Assembly: GCF_918697925.1 (NCBI RefSeq)
Contig: NZ_CAKKMF010000002.1
Coordinates: 1 to 64,000 of the forward strand
DNA: 64,000 bases
Reading direction: 5' to 3'
DNA from: Arthrobacter sp. Bi26
GTDB taxonomy: Bacteria; Actinomycetota; Actinomycetes; Actinomycetales; Micrococcaceae
The stretch's first letter is position 1. Each line of letters begins with the position of its first letter. The notes beneath the pieces are model-generated. The model saw only the letters and a list, made by a program, of their open reading frames with translations. It was not told the DNA's origin and ran no database searches. This document shows, piece by piece, positions 8,649 to 16,605 of the stretch. The position numbers were made by a program, and so were the translations under genes.

Positions 8649-9137
8649 TTAGCGCGCCCAGCCCGCAAAGTTGTCGCCGGTGCGCAGCGTGCGCTGCGTG
8701 GATCGTCGTTGCTTCGGTTGGATAGCGGCCGCAATCGCACGGACCAGCCAGGTGTTGACGGACATGCCGTCAGCCGCCGCCGCCTCGTCCACCCGCGCCT
8801 TGAGGGCATCCGGCAGGCGGAGCGTGGTGCGCGAGGTGCTCGCGTCCTCGAGGTCGACGGTTGCGGCGGGCCGCTCGTCACTGTCGGGCTCGGCGTTCGG
8901 CGGGGTAACTACGAACTCGATGTCGCGTCCGCGCAGCCGCATGTCAACCGATCCGGGTGCGAGGTCGCGGGTGATCTCGCCGGCCGCGGCCGACAGGACG
9001 TCGAGTAGCACGAGCCGCACCGCGGCATCCAGTCCGGCGGCGAGCCGCTCCGCGACGGCGCGAGTGTCCTCCGTGCCGTTCTCCGCGGTATCCACTAGCT
9101 GGCGCTGCAGGTCGCTGACGTACTGTCCAAGTTCCAT
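8649..9137 (-). CDS. Ribbon-helix-helix (HicB/CopG-type) regulator of the DrrAB operon
   Basis: 162 residues. The C-terminal 45 form a ribbon-helix-helix domain (TTLRLPDALKARVDEAAAAD followed by GMSVNTWLVRAI). The N-terminal half (MELGQYVSDLQRQLVDTAE...) is helical and probably mediates dimerisation or ligand sensing. It is the first gene of the operon, and a palindromic operator overlaps its promoter, which implies autoregulation. Many annotations call such proteins HicB antitoxins, but no HicA toxin is adjacent, so a transporter-specific repressor is the better reading. The start is the ATG at 9137, ten bases from the operator. Confidence 0.85.
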   Translation of the reverse strand: MELGQYVSDLQRQLVDTAENGTEDTRAVAERLAAGLDAAVRLVLLDVLSAAAGEITRDLAPGSVDMRLRGRDIEFVVTPPNAEPDSDERPAATVDLEDASTSRTTLRLPDALKARVDEAAAADGMSVNTWLVRAIAAAIQPKQRRSTQRTLRTGDNFAGWAR

Positions 9138-9146
9138 GCCACCATA

Positions 9147-9167
9147 GTGACACCATAGTGGTGTCAC
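9147..9167. promoter_or_regulatory. Palindromic operator of the RHH-DUF4097-DrrAB operon
   Basis: GTGACACCA and TGGTGTCAC form nine-base inverted arms around TAG. A further CACCATAGTG half-copy lies on the left (from 9142) and a TGGTGTCA half on the right (9180-9187), giving regularly spaced half-sites. This arrangement is typical of RHH dimers binding cooperatively. It lies just upstream of the regulator start codon. Confidence 0.75.
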
Positions 9168-9296
9168 GTCAAGGCATCGTGGTGTCATTGGTTCGGTGAG
9201 GCGGCTGGGTTTCGAAGCGATGGACCGTGCGGTTCTGCGTGTACTTTGCCAGCGATGCCCGCGCCTGGGTGATTTTCCAGGTCCCAGTTTGGCCAA

Positions 9297-9335
9297 GTGC
9301 AGGCCACGGCTAGCGGCCTGCACCCGGTCCTTTTT
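9297..9335 (+). terminator. Intrinsic terminator, rightward U-tract
   Basis: GTGCAGGCC and GGCCTGCAC form a perfect nine-base stem with a nine-base loop, followed by TCCTTTTTCT. The T-run lies on the plus strand although no plus-strand gene is evident upstream. The hairpin may also end the leftward transcript of the gene at 9367-9732. Confidence 0.65.
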
Positions 9336-9366
9336 CTCAGGTCCAAACGTGACTGAATCGGAGCGT

Positions 9367-9732
9367 CTAGATTTGCGGACTAAACGGTGCCGGTGCCCGG
9401 GTCGTCGTGACGATTTCGGCTTCGTCCGAGCTCACTGGTATGCGAGCACCGCCGCCGCCGTCATCAGTCAGAACATCGCTAATTTTGTCCCAAGCGCGGC
9501 TGGCCAGGTCCTCGGCCGCGTCCCATATGCCTGACAGACTGAACGCAAGTACGTCAAACCCAGGGTTCTTCGTCCTTGAGACCACGAGATCCGGCGTCTT
9601 TCCGTCTGCTGTTAATAGTGCTGTTTGACCGTGCACCATTGCACGAAATCGATATCCCTGGCAGGATTCTGTAGGTTCAGATATAAAAACCCCGGGTGCG
9701 TCTGCAACCGGCTTAAAAGTAATTTTAGACAT
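9367..9732 (-). CDS. Unknown 121-residue protein
   Basis: I do not recognise this protein. The ATG at 9732 has GGAGAG nine bases upstream. The N-terminal half looks beta-rich (MSKITFKPVADAPGVFISEP); the middle has an amphipathic stretch (AEDLASRAWDKISDVL), and the C-terminus is a flexible GGGG and Thr/Pro-rich tail. No signal peptide or membrane span is seen. The gene sits in a locally less GC-rich stretch with the nuclease gene, suggesting an accessory origin. Confidence 0.55.
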   Translation of the reverse strand: MSKITFKPVADAPGVFISEPTESCQGYRFRAMVHGQTALLTADGKTPDLVVSRTKNPGFDVLAFSLSGIWDAAEDLASRAWDKISDVLTDDGGGGARIPVSSDEAEIVTTTRAPAPFSPQI

Positions 9733-9955
9733 TTTTCTCTCCGTTGATCCCCAGATTCGGAGTTGATTAAACAGATGCAGAAGCATGAGCTTCGCGAATA
9801 GCGATATTCCACTGCAGAGTCAAAATCTAGCGCGGGAATAATCGACAAACATGCGTATTCTCGGCAGGTCAGACTCGGAGTTATTCCCCCCATCATCGAC
9901 TTACACTCGACATCGTCCTCGCAGGAGACATGAAAGTCAACGACGCCTGTGACAG

Positions 9956-10222
9956 GTGATTCCGAGGGGAAGTTTTGACCAAAACAGCCAACCGGGGGTG
10001 CGCGTTTACGTAAGCAGGGATTATCTATTTCGGCGGCTTCCTGTAGCCGAACCAGCGGGTAGCACCACGCGCCTGGCGGCGTTAGAGGCAATAGTCATCG
10101 AGGACACGACGGCGCCGCGGAAGCAGCGCAAAACCGCCACGGGGATTCTGACTCGGCTCATTGCGGAGCGCGGAGCGGAAGAGTTGTCGTCTTCGAACCC
10201 AGCCGCTCTGCTCAAGGAATGA
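9956..10222 (+). pseudogene. Probable IS21-type transposase (IstA) fragment
   Basis: An 88-codon frame whose second half (TAPRKQRKTATGILTRLIAE) resembles the conserved APRKQRHTARRI-x-x-RLVEEHG segment of IS21-family IstA. The rest of the transposase and the IstB partner are missing, and the frame stops 22 bases before the nuclease gene. I infer an old insertion-sequence scrap rather than a functional gene. A small genuine gene upstream of the nuclease cannot be excluded. Confidence 0.4.
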
Positions 10223-10244
10223 TTGTGGTGGTTATGATTCGATC

Positions 10245-12476
10245 ATGCCGAACCCGCGATTGTCCCTCGCCCTGGAACGTATTGGCCCTGGAGATTGGGA
10301 GGTATTTGAACAGTTCGCGTCGGAGTTCTTAGCCGTCGAATATCCCGCCCTGCGGACGATGGCAGCACCGAACGGAGACAAGGGCAGAGACGCCGAAATA
10401 TTCACGGTTGACGGTGTGCCAAAAGTCGCATTTCAGTACTCTGTCACTGCGAGTTGGAAGACGAAAATTGCGAGCACGTTGGACACGCTCAAGAGGAATC
10501 TCCCTTCGGTCAGTACCATGATCTACGTGACCAACCAGGTGATTGGTCCGGCTGCTGATGAACTCAGGGAAGAGTCTCGCCGTGACCGGAACATAACCGT
10601 AGATATCCGGGACCGGTCGTGGTTTGTGGAGCGTGAGGAGTCCTATCCTCAACGACGAGTGGCAAGTGAAGAGCTGGCCAAGAGATTTGTCGATCCGCTT
10701 CTGTCCAAACGAGGGGTCATCGACAGAATATCGACCTTGACCGCGGATGAGAGCAAGGTCGCGGTGCTGCACTTGGCACTCGACGGCGTGGATCAGGCAA
10801 CCGATCAGAGTCTTACCAAGAGCTGCTTCGATTCATTGGTCTTGGCGGCGCTTCACGATTCGAGCACAGATAGCAGGCTCAGCCTGAGCGAAATCCAGGA
10901 CGGCGTCGCCCTGCGCATGCCCGTGGGGAAGCGAGGGCAGGTCGATGCCCTGACCCTGAGCGCATTGAACCGCCTGTCCCGGAAGGGGCCCGTCAAACAG
11001 CACAAATCAGCTTCCGGATCTGAGGACACTTACCATCTCAGTTTTGAGGAGGCCAAGAGGATAAATGATCAGACAGCCACGTTCCTTCTTGATGAAGCTG
11101 TTCTGGATGCGAAACTCACTGTGGCGGTTCGAGCCCTCGAAGCACCGAAGGCACTGAACGAAACACAGTTGACGGAGATTTCCCGGCAACTACGAACGGT
11201 GTTGGAAGAAACACTTTTGGAACGAGGTGAGTCTTTTGCCGAAGCCGTGGAAACAGGAGAACCGTTCCAACTCAGCCCTGTCGCCATAGCAGACAGAATT
11301 ACAGCAAATGGCGGCATCAGCGGGCTCAGTTCTGATGCCGCGGCCGCGGCCATTATGCATGTATTGGAGCAACCTTCGCCTCAAACGCAGTCCCATCTTC
11401 GGCGGCTGGCTGATGCATACACTCTTTTCGCGTTCCTGAAACAGACCCCGGACGTCCAGAAAGTCATGCTTAACGTCTTCAGTGAAGGCGACATATGGAT
11501 GGACACCACCGCGATCCTGCCGCTTATCGGAGAGAGCCTGGTAGACGATCCGGAGGAGCGCCACTTTACGGTTCTGATGCGAGCAGCGGTAGACGCCGGG
11601 TTGCTCCTATTCGTAACGGAAGGAGTCGTGGAAGAAGTTGAAAGACACCTCAACCTGGCCGTTGCGTATGGCCACAACAGAACGACGACTTGGACCGGAA
11701 GAGTCCCCTTCCTCTACTCGGCCTTCGTGCTCTCGGGCCGGCCAGAGAATGAATTCTTGGACTGGCAAAGGGACATCTGTGGACGCGAACAGCCGTTGCA
11801 GGACGTCAGCGACTACCTTGCCGACGAATTCTCTATCGAGACCAAAAATCTCCTGGAGTACTCTGATGCCGCATCGATGGAACTTAGGGGCGTAGTCCAG
11901 GAACTATGGAATGAGACTCACGAGAGAAGGCGTCAACGAGGTGACTACGGAGCCGACCGAGGGACGCGGTCCCGCCTGGTTGCCCACGACGTTGAAAACT
12001 CAGTCGGCGTCATCGAGTATCGACGGACGATTGGACCATCACCCATGGGCTACCTTGCATGGTGGCTGACGTTCGATGGAACAGCAATGAAAATGAAGGA
12101 CCACCTACGGGAACGCCTTGGCCCCCAGGCGCCGCCGTCGCCGGTATTGAGTCCGGATTTCCTCACTCAATTGCTTCGACTGGGTCCCCTTCGCACTGCC
12201 ATCGAGCAGGATCTGCGAGTGCAGTTACCCCTCCTCACGGACATGAGCGTCAATCACTACGCTCCGCACGCTCTGCTCGATCTAGCAAGGGAAACGAGAG
12301 AAAAGTCGTCGAGCCAGAATGAACGGGTAGTGCGTCGCGAAGTCCGCGACGCGGTGAACCGGGCCAGGCAACAGATGGGTCCGGCGGCGGTAGGCGGCGT
12401 TCGCGCAATGGAGGATCGGATTTCAGCTTCCATCAAATCGTCAGTCACCCGGATGAATCACCGCACACAAAGCTGA
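10245..12476 (+). CDS. Putative two-domain nuclease: restriction-endonuclease-like N-terminus plus PIN-like C-terminus
   Basis: 743 residues with no family I can name. Residues about 40-110 look like a PD-(D/E)XK variant: NGDKGRDAEIF (D49), then VAFQYSV (Q64) and TASWKTKI (K72/K74), then a TMIYVTNQ strand. The middle about 300 residues are mostly helical. From about 418 a PIN-like domain appears: MDTTAILP (D420), GVVEEVERHL (E463/E464), AHDVENSVGV (D582) and AWWLTFDG (D611), the usual acidic set. Such proteins would cut DNA and RNA, which suggests phage defence or an abortive toxin; this is inference. The ATG at 10245 is chosen because conserved-looking sequence begins there. Composition is less GC-rich than its neighbours, in line with transfer. 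Confidence 0.6.
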   Translation: MPNPRLSLALERIGPGDWEVFEQFASEFLAVEYPALRTMAAPNGDKGRDAEIFTVDGVPKVAFQYSVTASWKTKIASTLDTLKRNLPSVSTMIYVTNQVIGPAADELREESRRDRNITVDIRDRSWFVEREESYPQRRVASEELAKRFVDPLLSKRGVIDRISTLTADESKVAVLHLALDGVDQATDQSLTKSCFDSLVLAALHDSSTDSRLSLSEIQDGVALRMPVGKRGQVDALTLSALNRLSRKGPVKQHKSASGSEDTYHLSFEEAKRINDQTATFLLDEAVLDAKLTVAVRALEAPKALNETQLTEISRQLRTVLEETLLERGESFAEAVETGEPFQLSPVAIADRITANGGISGLSSDAAAAAIMHVLEQPSPQTQSHLRRLADAYTLFAFLKQTPDVQKVMLNVFSEGDIWMDTTAILPLIGESLVDDPEERHFTVLMRAAVDAGLLLFVTEGVVEEVERHLNLAVAYGHNRTTTWTGRVPFLYSAFVLSGRPENEFLDWQRDICGREQPLQDVSDYLADEFSIETKNLLEYSDAASMELRGVVQELWNETHERRRQRGDYGADRGTRSRLVAHDVENSVGVIEYRRTIGPSPMGYLAWWLTFDGTAMKMKDHLRERLGPQAPPSPVLSPDFLTQLLRLGPLRTAIEQDLRVQLPLLTDMSVNHYAPHALLDLARETREKSSSQNERVVRREVRDAVNRARQQMGPAAVGGVRAMEDRISASIKSSVTRMNHRTQS

Positions 12477-12548
12477 CGACTGCGGGACCTCACGCTGCCC
12501 TCGGCGCGGCTCCGGAAAATGCCAACGACGCGGGCGCACAGTAAGAAC

Positions 12549-13031
12549 ATGAAATCACTACTAAGCGATGACGTCGTCGCTGTACGTGGCGTCCTTACTG
12601 ATACACACCCGGTCGATTTCCATGCTCTTGGGCTAACCGGCGCAATTGACCGCCTGACCCTTCCCCTCCGCAAACGCGGCATCGTGGTGCATCTGGAGAC
12701 TCCGCGCCACCGGATGGAAGTAGACCGACAGTCCGCAACTCTTCTGTACCGGGCGGCGCAGGAGCTCCTCAGCAATGTCTATAAATTCGCGCAAGCATCA
12801 ACGGTGACGGTCCGGCTCGGTTGCGTCACCCACGGCATGAGCCACGGCGTTCAGCTGAAAGTGACCGACGACGGCGGTGGTTTCGACGTGCCGGCAGCCA
12901 TGATTGGCCGGCACACGGGCATGGGACTGCGCCTCATGCGCGTGGCCGTGGGCCTTGCTGGCGGAGAGGTGATCATCGATTCATCCGCCGCCGCAGGAAC
13001 CTGTGTGACGATAACGCTGCCCCTGGACTGA
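12549..13031 (+). pseudogene. N-terminally truncated NarL-class sensor histidine kinase
   Basis: About 160 residues remain. The tail of a HisKA_3 dimerisation region (VRGVLTDTHPVDFHALGL) is followed by an HATPase domain: N-box AAQELLSNVYKFAQA, G1 box DDGGGFD, G2 box GMGLRLMRVAVGLAGG, and an end at TCVTITLPLD. The sensor part and the phospho-accepting histidine are gone. The usual N-box KHA reads KFA. No response regulator is adjacent. The fragment cannot signal on its own; I call it a remnant, though an intact ATPase fragment could still be expressed. Its 3' end faces the membrane-protein gene on the other strand. Confidence 0.7.
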
Positions 13032-13078
13032 GCGTCGGCCCCCTTGCCAGCCGTGGCCCGACCGGAGTCCTGATTGCT

Positions 13079-13561
13079 TCAGGTCCGGGTCTCTGCGGGA
13101 CCGGCATCCGCGTCGGGGTTCGCGCCGCTGGTACGCTGCGCATTCACGGATGGCACCGGCTCCTCATCGGCCGGCCCAAAAAAGTGCCAGGCCGCGAGTC
13201 CCGCGGTCACCGCGACAGCCACCGCCCCGGCGATCAACCAGGCTTTCCCGGACGCTGTCCGCCGCGATTTAGCCTGGGCGGGTGCCGGGGCAACATTAGG
13301 TGCGACCCGCTTCAGACCCTCGTGGACACGGGGAGCCAGAGTTTCCACTCCGCCGGCGAGCTCGTCAGCGAGCCGCCGCAGACCGGCCTGGATCCTCGGG
13401 GACGCGGATTCAATCCCGGTATCGAGCCCCGCGATCGCCTTTTGCAATGCCGCCTCGACCCCGGGAGTGGCCCATTCTCTCCCCTTCGTGAGCTGAGAAA
13501 TGAGGTTCTCTGAAAGATGCCGTACCTGATCGGCCTGCACTGTGGGATGTGCCGTGCGCAT
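13079..13561 (-). CDS. Single-span membrane protein with long amphipathic helix, paralogue 1
   Basis: 160 residues, starting at the ATG at 13561 behind a perfect GAGGAGG. The first about 90 residues are an amphipathic helix (VRHLSENLISQLTKGREWA, then IESASPRIQAGLRRLADELA), reminiscent of apolipoprotein-like bundles. A basic patch and one membrane span (AWLIAGAVAVAVTAGLAAW, about 115-135) follow, then a short acidic tail. This predicts a cytoplasmic helical domain anchored at the membrane. A close paralogue lies at 36344-36823. Function unknown. Confidence 0.8.
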   Translation of the reverse strand: MRTAHPTVQADQVRHLSENLISQLTKGREWATPGVEAALQKAIAGLDTGIESASPRIQAGLRRLADELAGGVETLAPRVHEGLKRVAPNVAPAPAQAKSRRTASGKAWLIAGAVAVAVTAGLAAWHFFGPADEEPVPSVNAQRTSGANPDADAGPAETRT

Positions 13562-13833
13562 GAGTGCCTCCTCGGTGTGATGGATGCCCATAGCCTACGG
13601 CGGCCGGCGCCATCGAAACAGTCCCCTCCCGGCGGACCAGACGGGACGACGTGAACGGCAGGTGAATTGTTGCTCCGGGGCAACGAGGGCGGTGCGCCGC
13701 CTGCTATCGTCATGCCAGAGGGCACACCCGGCGCGGCGCATGACGTCGCAGAGGGTCGGTGGACCACGTCGTGGGCCGCCATCCGGGCATGTCTTGAGAG
13801 GTTCGGCCGGCACCGCTTCCTTGGGAGGACCCC

Positions 13834-16605
13834 ATGACCGACGACACGACGACGCCGACCGCGGAACCTCGGGGTGTGACCGCGGAACATGCCCGGCTGG
13901 CCGAGGCCACGGGTGCGGCGGAGGATGACCTGATCACGGCAAATCCCTGGTACGAGTGGGGGCCGTACCTGTCGGAGCGGGCCTGGGGCACGGTTCGGGA
14001 GGACTACAGCGACAGTGGTGACGCGTGGGAGTATTTTCCGCATGATCATGCCCGGTCCCGTGCGTTCCGTTGGAACGAGGACGGCATGGCAGGGCTGTCC
14101 GATGTTCACCATGACCTGTGCTTGGGGTTGGCGCTGTGGAACGGGGCGGATCCGATCCTGAAGGAGCGGATGTTCGGGCTGACTGGTCCGCAGGGCAACC
14201 ACGGGGAGGACGTCAAGGAATACTGGTGGTACCCGGATGCTTTGCCCAGCCATGCATGGCTGCGGTGGCGGTATCACTACCCGCAGGCAGCGTTTCCCTA
14301 TCAGCAGCTTATCGAGGAGAACGCCCGTCGTTCCCGGGACGAACCCGAGTTCGAGTTGCTGGATACCGGTGTCTTCGAAGGCGGCCGGTACTGGTCCGTG
14401 GATGTCGCGTATGCGAAGGCCTCACCGACCGAGGTACTTGCCCGGATCACCATCGAGAACCACTCTCCCGAGGAAGCAGCGCTTTCGGTGTTGCCTACCA
14501 TGTGGTTCCGCAACACGTGGCGGGTCTCGGGCGGTGAGGCGCCGTCGTTGTTCCTGGACGGGGACGGGGTCGCGGTCGAGCACCCACGGCTGTCCGGCTA
14601 CCGGCTCGATGCCGCTCCCACCAAGGAGGGAGTGCGGCCGACGGCGTTGTTCTGCGACAACGAGACGAATACGGCCCGACTGTTCGGGGCGCCTCCGGTC
14701 ACCGCCTATCCGAAGGACGGCATCAACGACCACGTGGTCTCCGGCTCGGACACCGTGAATCCGCACCATCAGGGTACGAAGGCAGCCTGGTGGTATCAGG
14801 TGACTGTGCCGGGCGGGGGGCGGGTCGAGCTGCGACTGCGGCTGCACCGGCCGGTCCCGGACCAAACCGCGCCCCCTACCCGGTGGTTCGACTCTTACTT
14901 CGATGACGTCATGACAGACCGGGAGCGGGAAGCGGACGAGTTCTATGCGGCGATCGCCCCCGCTGAGATCGGCGCCGAGCCGATGCGGGTGATGCGCCAG
15001 TCCTGCGCGGGGCTCGTCTGGAGCAAGCAAATGTACCCGTATCGGGTCAACCGGTGGTTGGACGGCGACGCCGCCCAACCGGTCCCGCCGGCCGGGCATC
15101 GTAACGGCCGGAACACGGGGTGGCGGCACCTGGACTCGTTCGACGTGCTTGCCATGCCCGACCCATGGGAGTACCCGTGGTTCGCGGCCTGGGACCTGGC
15201 GTTTCACGCCGTCACCTGGGCCCACCTGGATCCCGCGTTCGCCAAATACCAGCTGCTGGTGCTCCTTCGGGAGTGGTTCCAGCATCCGAACGGGGCGCTC
15301 CCGGCATATGAGTGGAGCTTCGACGACGTCAATCCACCCGTCCATGCGCTGGCCGCCCTCCGGGTGTTCGTCATCGACGGCGGCACTGACTTGGACTTCC
15401 TGAAACGGGTGTTCCACAAGCTGCTGCTGAATTTCACTTGGTGGCTCAACCGGCAGGACCCGGACGGAAACAACCTGTTTGGTGGCGGCTTTTTGGGTTT
15501 GGACAACATCAGCCCGATCGACCGCTCGCACCTCCCGCCCGGCTTCAAGCTGGACCAGGCCGACGGCACCGCGTGGATGGCGTACTACTCCGTGGCTATG
15601 CTCACCCTTGCCACCAAACTCGCCGAACACGACGCCGCCTATGAGGACATGGTCGTGAAATTCCTTGAACAGACCGTGCTGATCATGGACGCACTGGAGG
15701 ATTCAGGCTGCTATGACACCGAGGACGGTTTCTTCTACGACCGGCTCACCGACCCCTCCGGGGTCAGCATCCCGATCAAGGTACAGACCCTCGTCGGGTT
15801 GATCCCGGCGCTGCCCGCGGTCGCGCTCCCCACCCAGGACACGGACCGGAACCGCCGGCTCCGGAAGCGGTTCGCCCTCCGGTTGGAACAGACCGATCGG
15901 CACGAGATCCTCGACTGGCAGGTCCGTGGCACCGGAAACTCCCGGCGAACGCTGCTGTCGGTCGTCCCGAGGGACAAACTCGCCCGGCTGTTCGGCACCT
16001 TGTTCGACGAGGAGGCCTTCCTCTCTCCCCACGGCCTGCGATCGATCTCCAAGCGGCACAACACTCCATACACGGTTCCAGGGCTGCCCACCGCTGCAAT
16101 CCAGTACGAACCGGCCGAATCGCGGACCGCGATGTACGGCGGCAATTCCAACTGGCGAGGACCGGTGTGGTTGCCGGTCAACTACCTCATCATCCGTGCC
16201 TTGCTGCAGTACGACCAGTTCTTCGGTCCCGACTTCACCGTCGAATATCCCACCCGCTCCGGTCACCACCTGACCCTACGAGAGATTGCCGGTGACCTCG
16301 CCGATCGGCTGGTGGGCATCTGGCTCCCCGGGCCGGACGGACGCAGGCCGGTCTATGGTGGCGTCGATCTGTTGCAGAGCGATCCCGCGTGGAAGGACAA
16401 CCTGCTGTTCTACGAGTACTTCCACGGCGACAACGGGGCCGGACTCGGCGCCATGCACCAGACCGGGTGGACGGCTCTGGTCGCGGATCTTCTTCTCGAC
16501 CCACCCCGCCATAGCGACCGGATGGTGTTCCAGGACAACGCGGACCCAACCACCGCGGCAGGACCGCCGGAAACGGAACCGGGAACCCATGTCCAGCGAG
16601 ACTAA
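13834..16605 (+). CDS. MGH1/GH63-like glucosidase
   Basis: 923 residues of the alpha/alpha-barrel glucosidase family annotated as MGH1-type or GH63-like. Family landmarks include WYEWGPYLSERAWGTVREDY near the N-terminus, NEDGMAGLSDVHH, EYWWYPDALPSHAW, the catalytic region PWFAAWDLAFHAVTWAHLDP (about 450), and GGNSNWRGPVWLPVNYL near 770. These enzymes hydrolyse alpha-glucosides or mannosyl/glucosyl osmolytes. There is no signal peptide, so it acts in the cytoplasm. GGGAGGACC precedes the ATG. It overlaps the GH13 gene downstream by 17 bases, so the pair is cotranscribed. Confidence 0.88.
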   Translation: MTDDTTTPTAEPRGVTAEHARLAEATGAAEDDLITANPWYEWGPYLSERAWGTVREDYSDSGDAWEYFPHDHARSRAFRWNEDGMAGLSDVHHDLCLGLALWNGADPILKERMFGLTGPQGNHGEDVKEYWWYPDALPSHAWLRWRYHYPQAAFPYQQLIEENARRSRDEPEFELLDTGVFEGGRYWSVDVAYAKASPTEVLARITIENHSPEEAALSVLPTMWFRNTWRVSGGEAPSLFLDGDGVAVEHPRLSGYRLDAAPTKEGVRPTALFCDNETNTARLFGAPPVTAYPKDGINDHVVSGSDTVNPHHQGTKAAWWYQVTVPGGGRVELRLRLHRPVPDQTAPPTRWFDSYFDDVMTDREREADEFYAAIAPAEIGAEPMRVMRQSCAGLVWSKQMYPYRVNRWLDGDAAQPVPPAGHRNGRNTGWRHLDSFDVLAMPDPWEYPWFAAWDLAFHAVTWAHLDPAFAKYQLLVLLREWFQHPNGALPAYEWSFDDVNPPVHALAALRVFVIDGGTDLDFLKRVFHKLLLNFTWWLNRQDPDGNNLFGGGFLGLDNISPIDRSHLPPGFKLDQADGTAWMAYYSVAMLTLATKLAEHDAAYEDMVVKFLEQTVLIMDALEDSGCYDTEDGFFYDRLTDPSGVSIPIKVQTLVGLIPALPAVALPTQDTDRNRRLRKRFALRLEQTDRHEILDWQVRGTGNSRRTLLSVVPRDKLARLFGTLFDEEAFLSPHGLRSISKRHNTPYTVPGLPTAAIQYEPAESRTAMYGGNSNWRGPVWLPVNYLIIRALLQYDQFFGPDFTVEYPTRSGHHLTLREIAGDLADRLVGIWLPGPDGRRPVYGGVDLLQSDPAWKDNLLFYEYFHGDNGAGLGAMHQTGWTALVADLLLDPPRHSDRMVFQDNADPTTAAGPPETEPGTHVQRD

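Larger units (their letters stand above)
12501..13619. repeat. Copy 1 of a duplicated segment (kinase remnant plus membrane protein)
   Basis: This segment matches 36189-36881 in the same orientation. It starts at TCGGCGCGGC in both copies and ends at CGGCCGGCGCCATCGAAA. Copy 2 lacks about 410 bases of the kinase part (equivalent to about 12638-13052 here). The copies carry many substitutions, so the duplication is not recent. Confidence 0.85.

Noticed and set aside
8649..9137. RHH gene considered as a HicB antitoxin of a toxin-antitoxin pair
   Set aside because: No HicA-sized toxin gene is adjacent on either side; it leads a transporter operon instead.
9612..10091. 159-codon leftward frame overlapping the 121-residue gene
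   Set aside because: It lacks a ribosome site, is rich in cysteine without pattern, and overlaps the better-supported gene in another frame.
10245..12476. Nuclease gene considered as a standard type IV Mrr restriction enzyme
   Set aside because: The catalytic region deviates (FQYS in place of the usual QxK) and the PIN-like C-terminus is not part of Mrr, so the standard label would mislead.
14422..15630. 402-codon leftward frame inside the GH63-like gene
   Set aside because: It is antisense to conserved catalytic regions and has no homology-like pattern.
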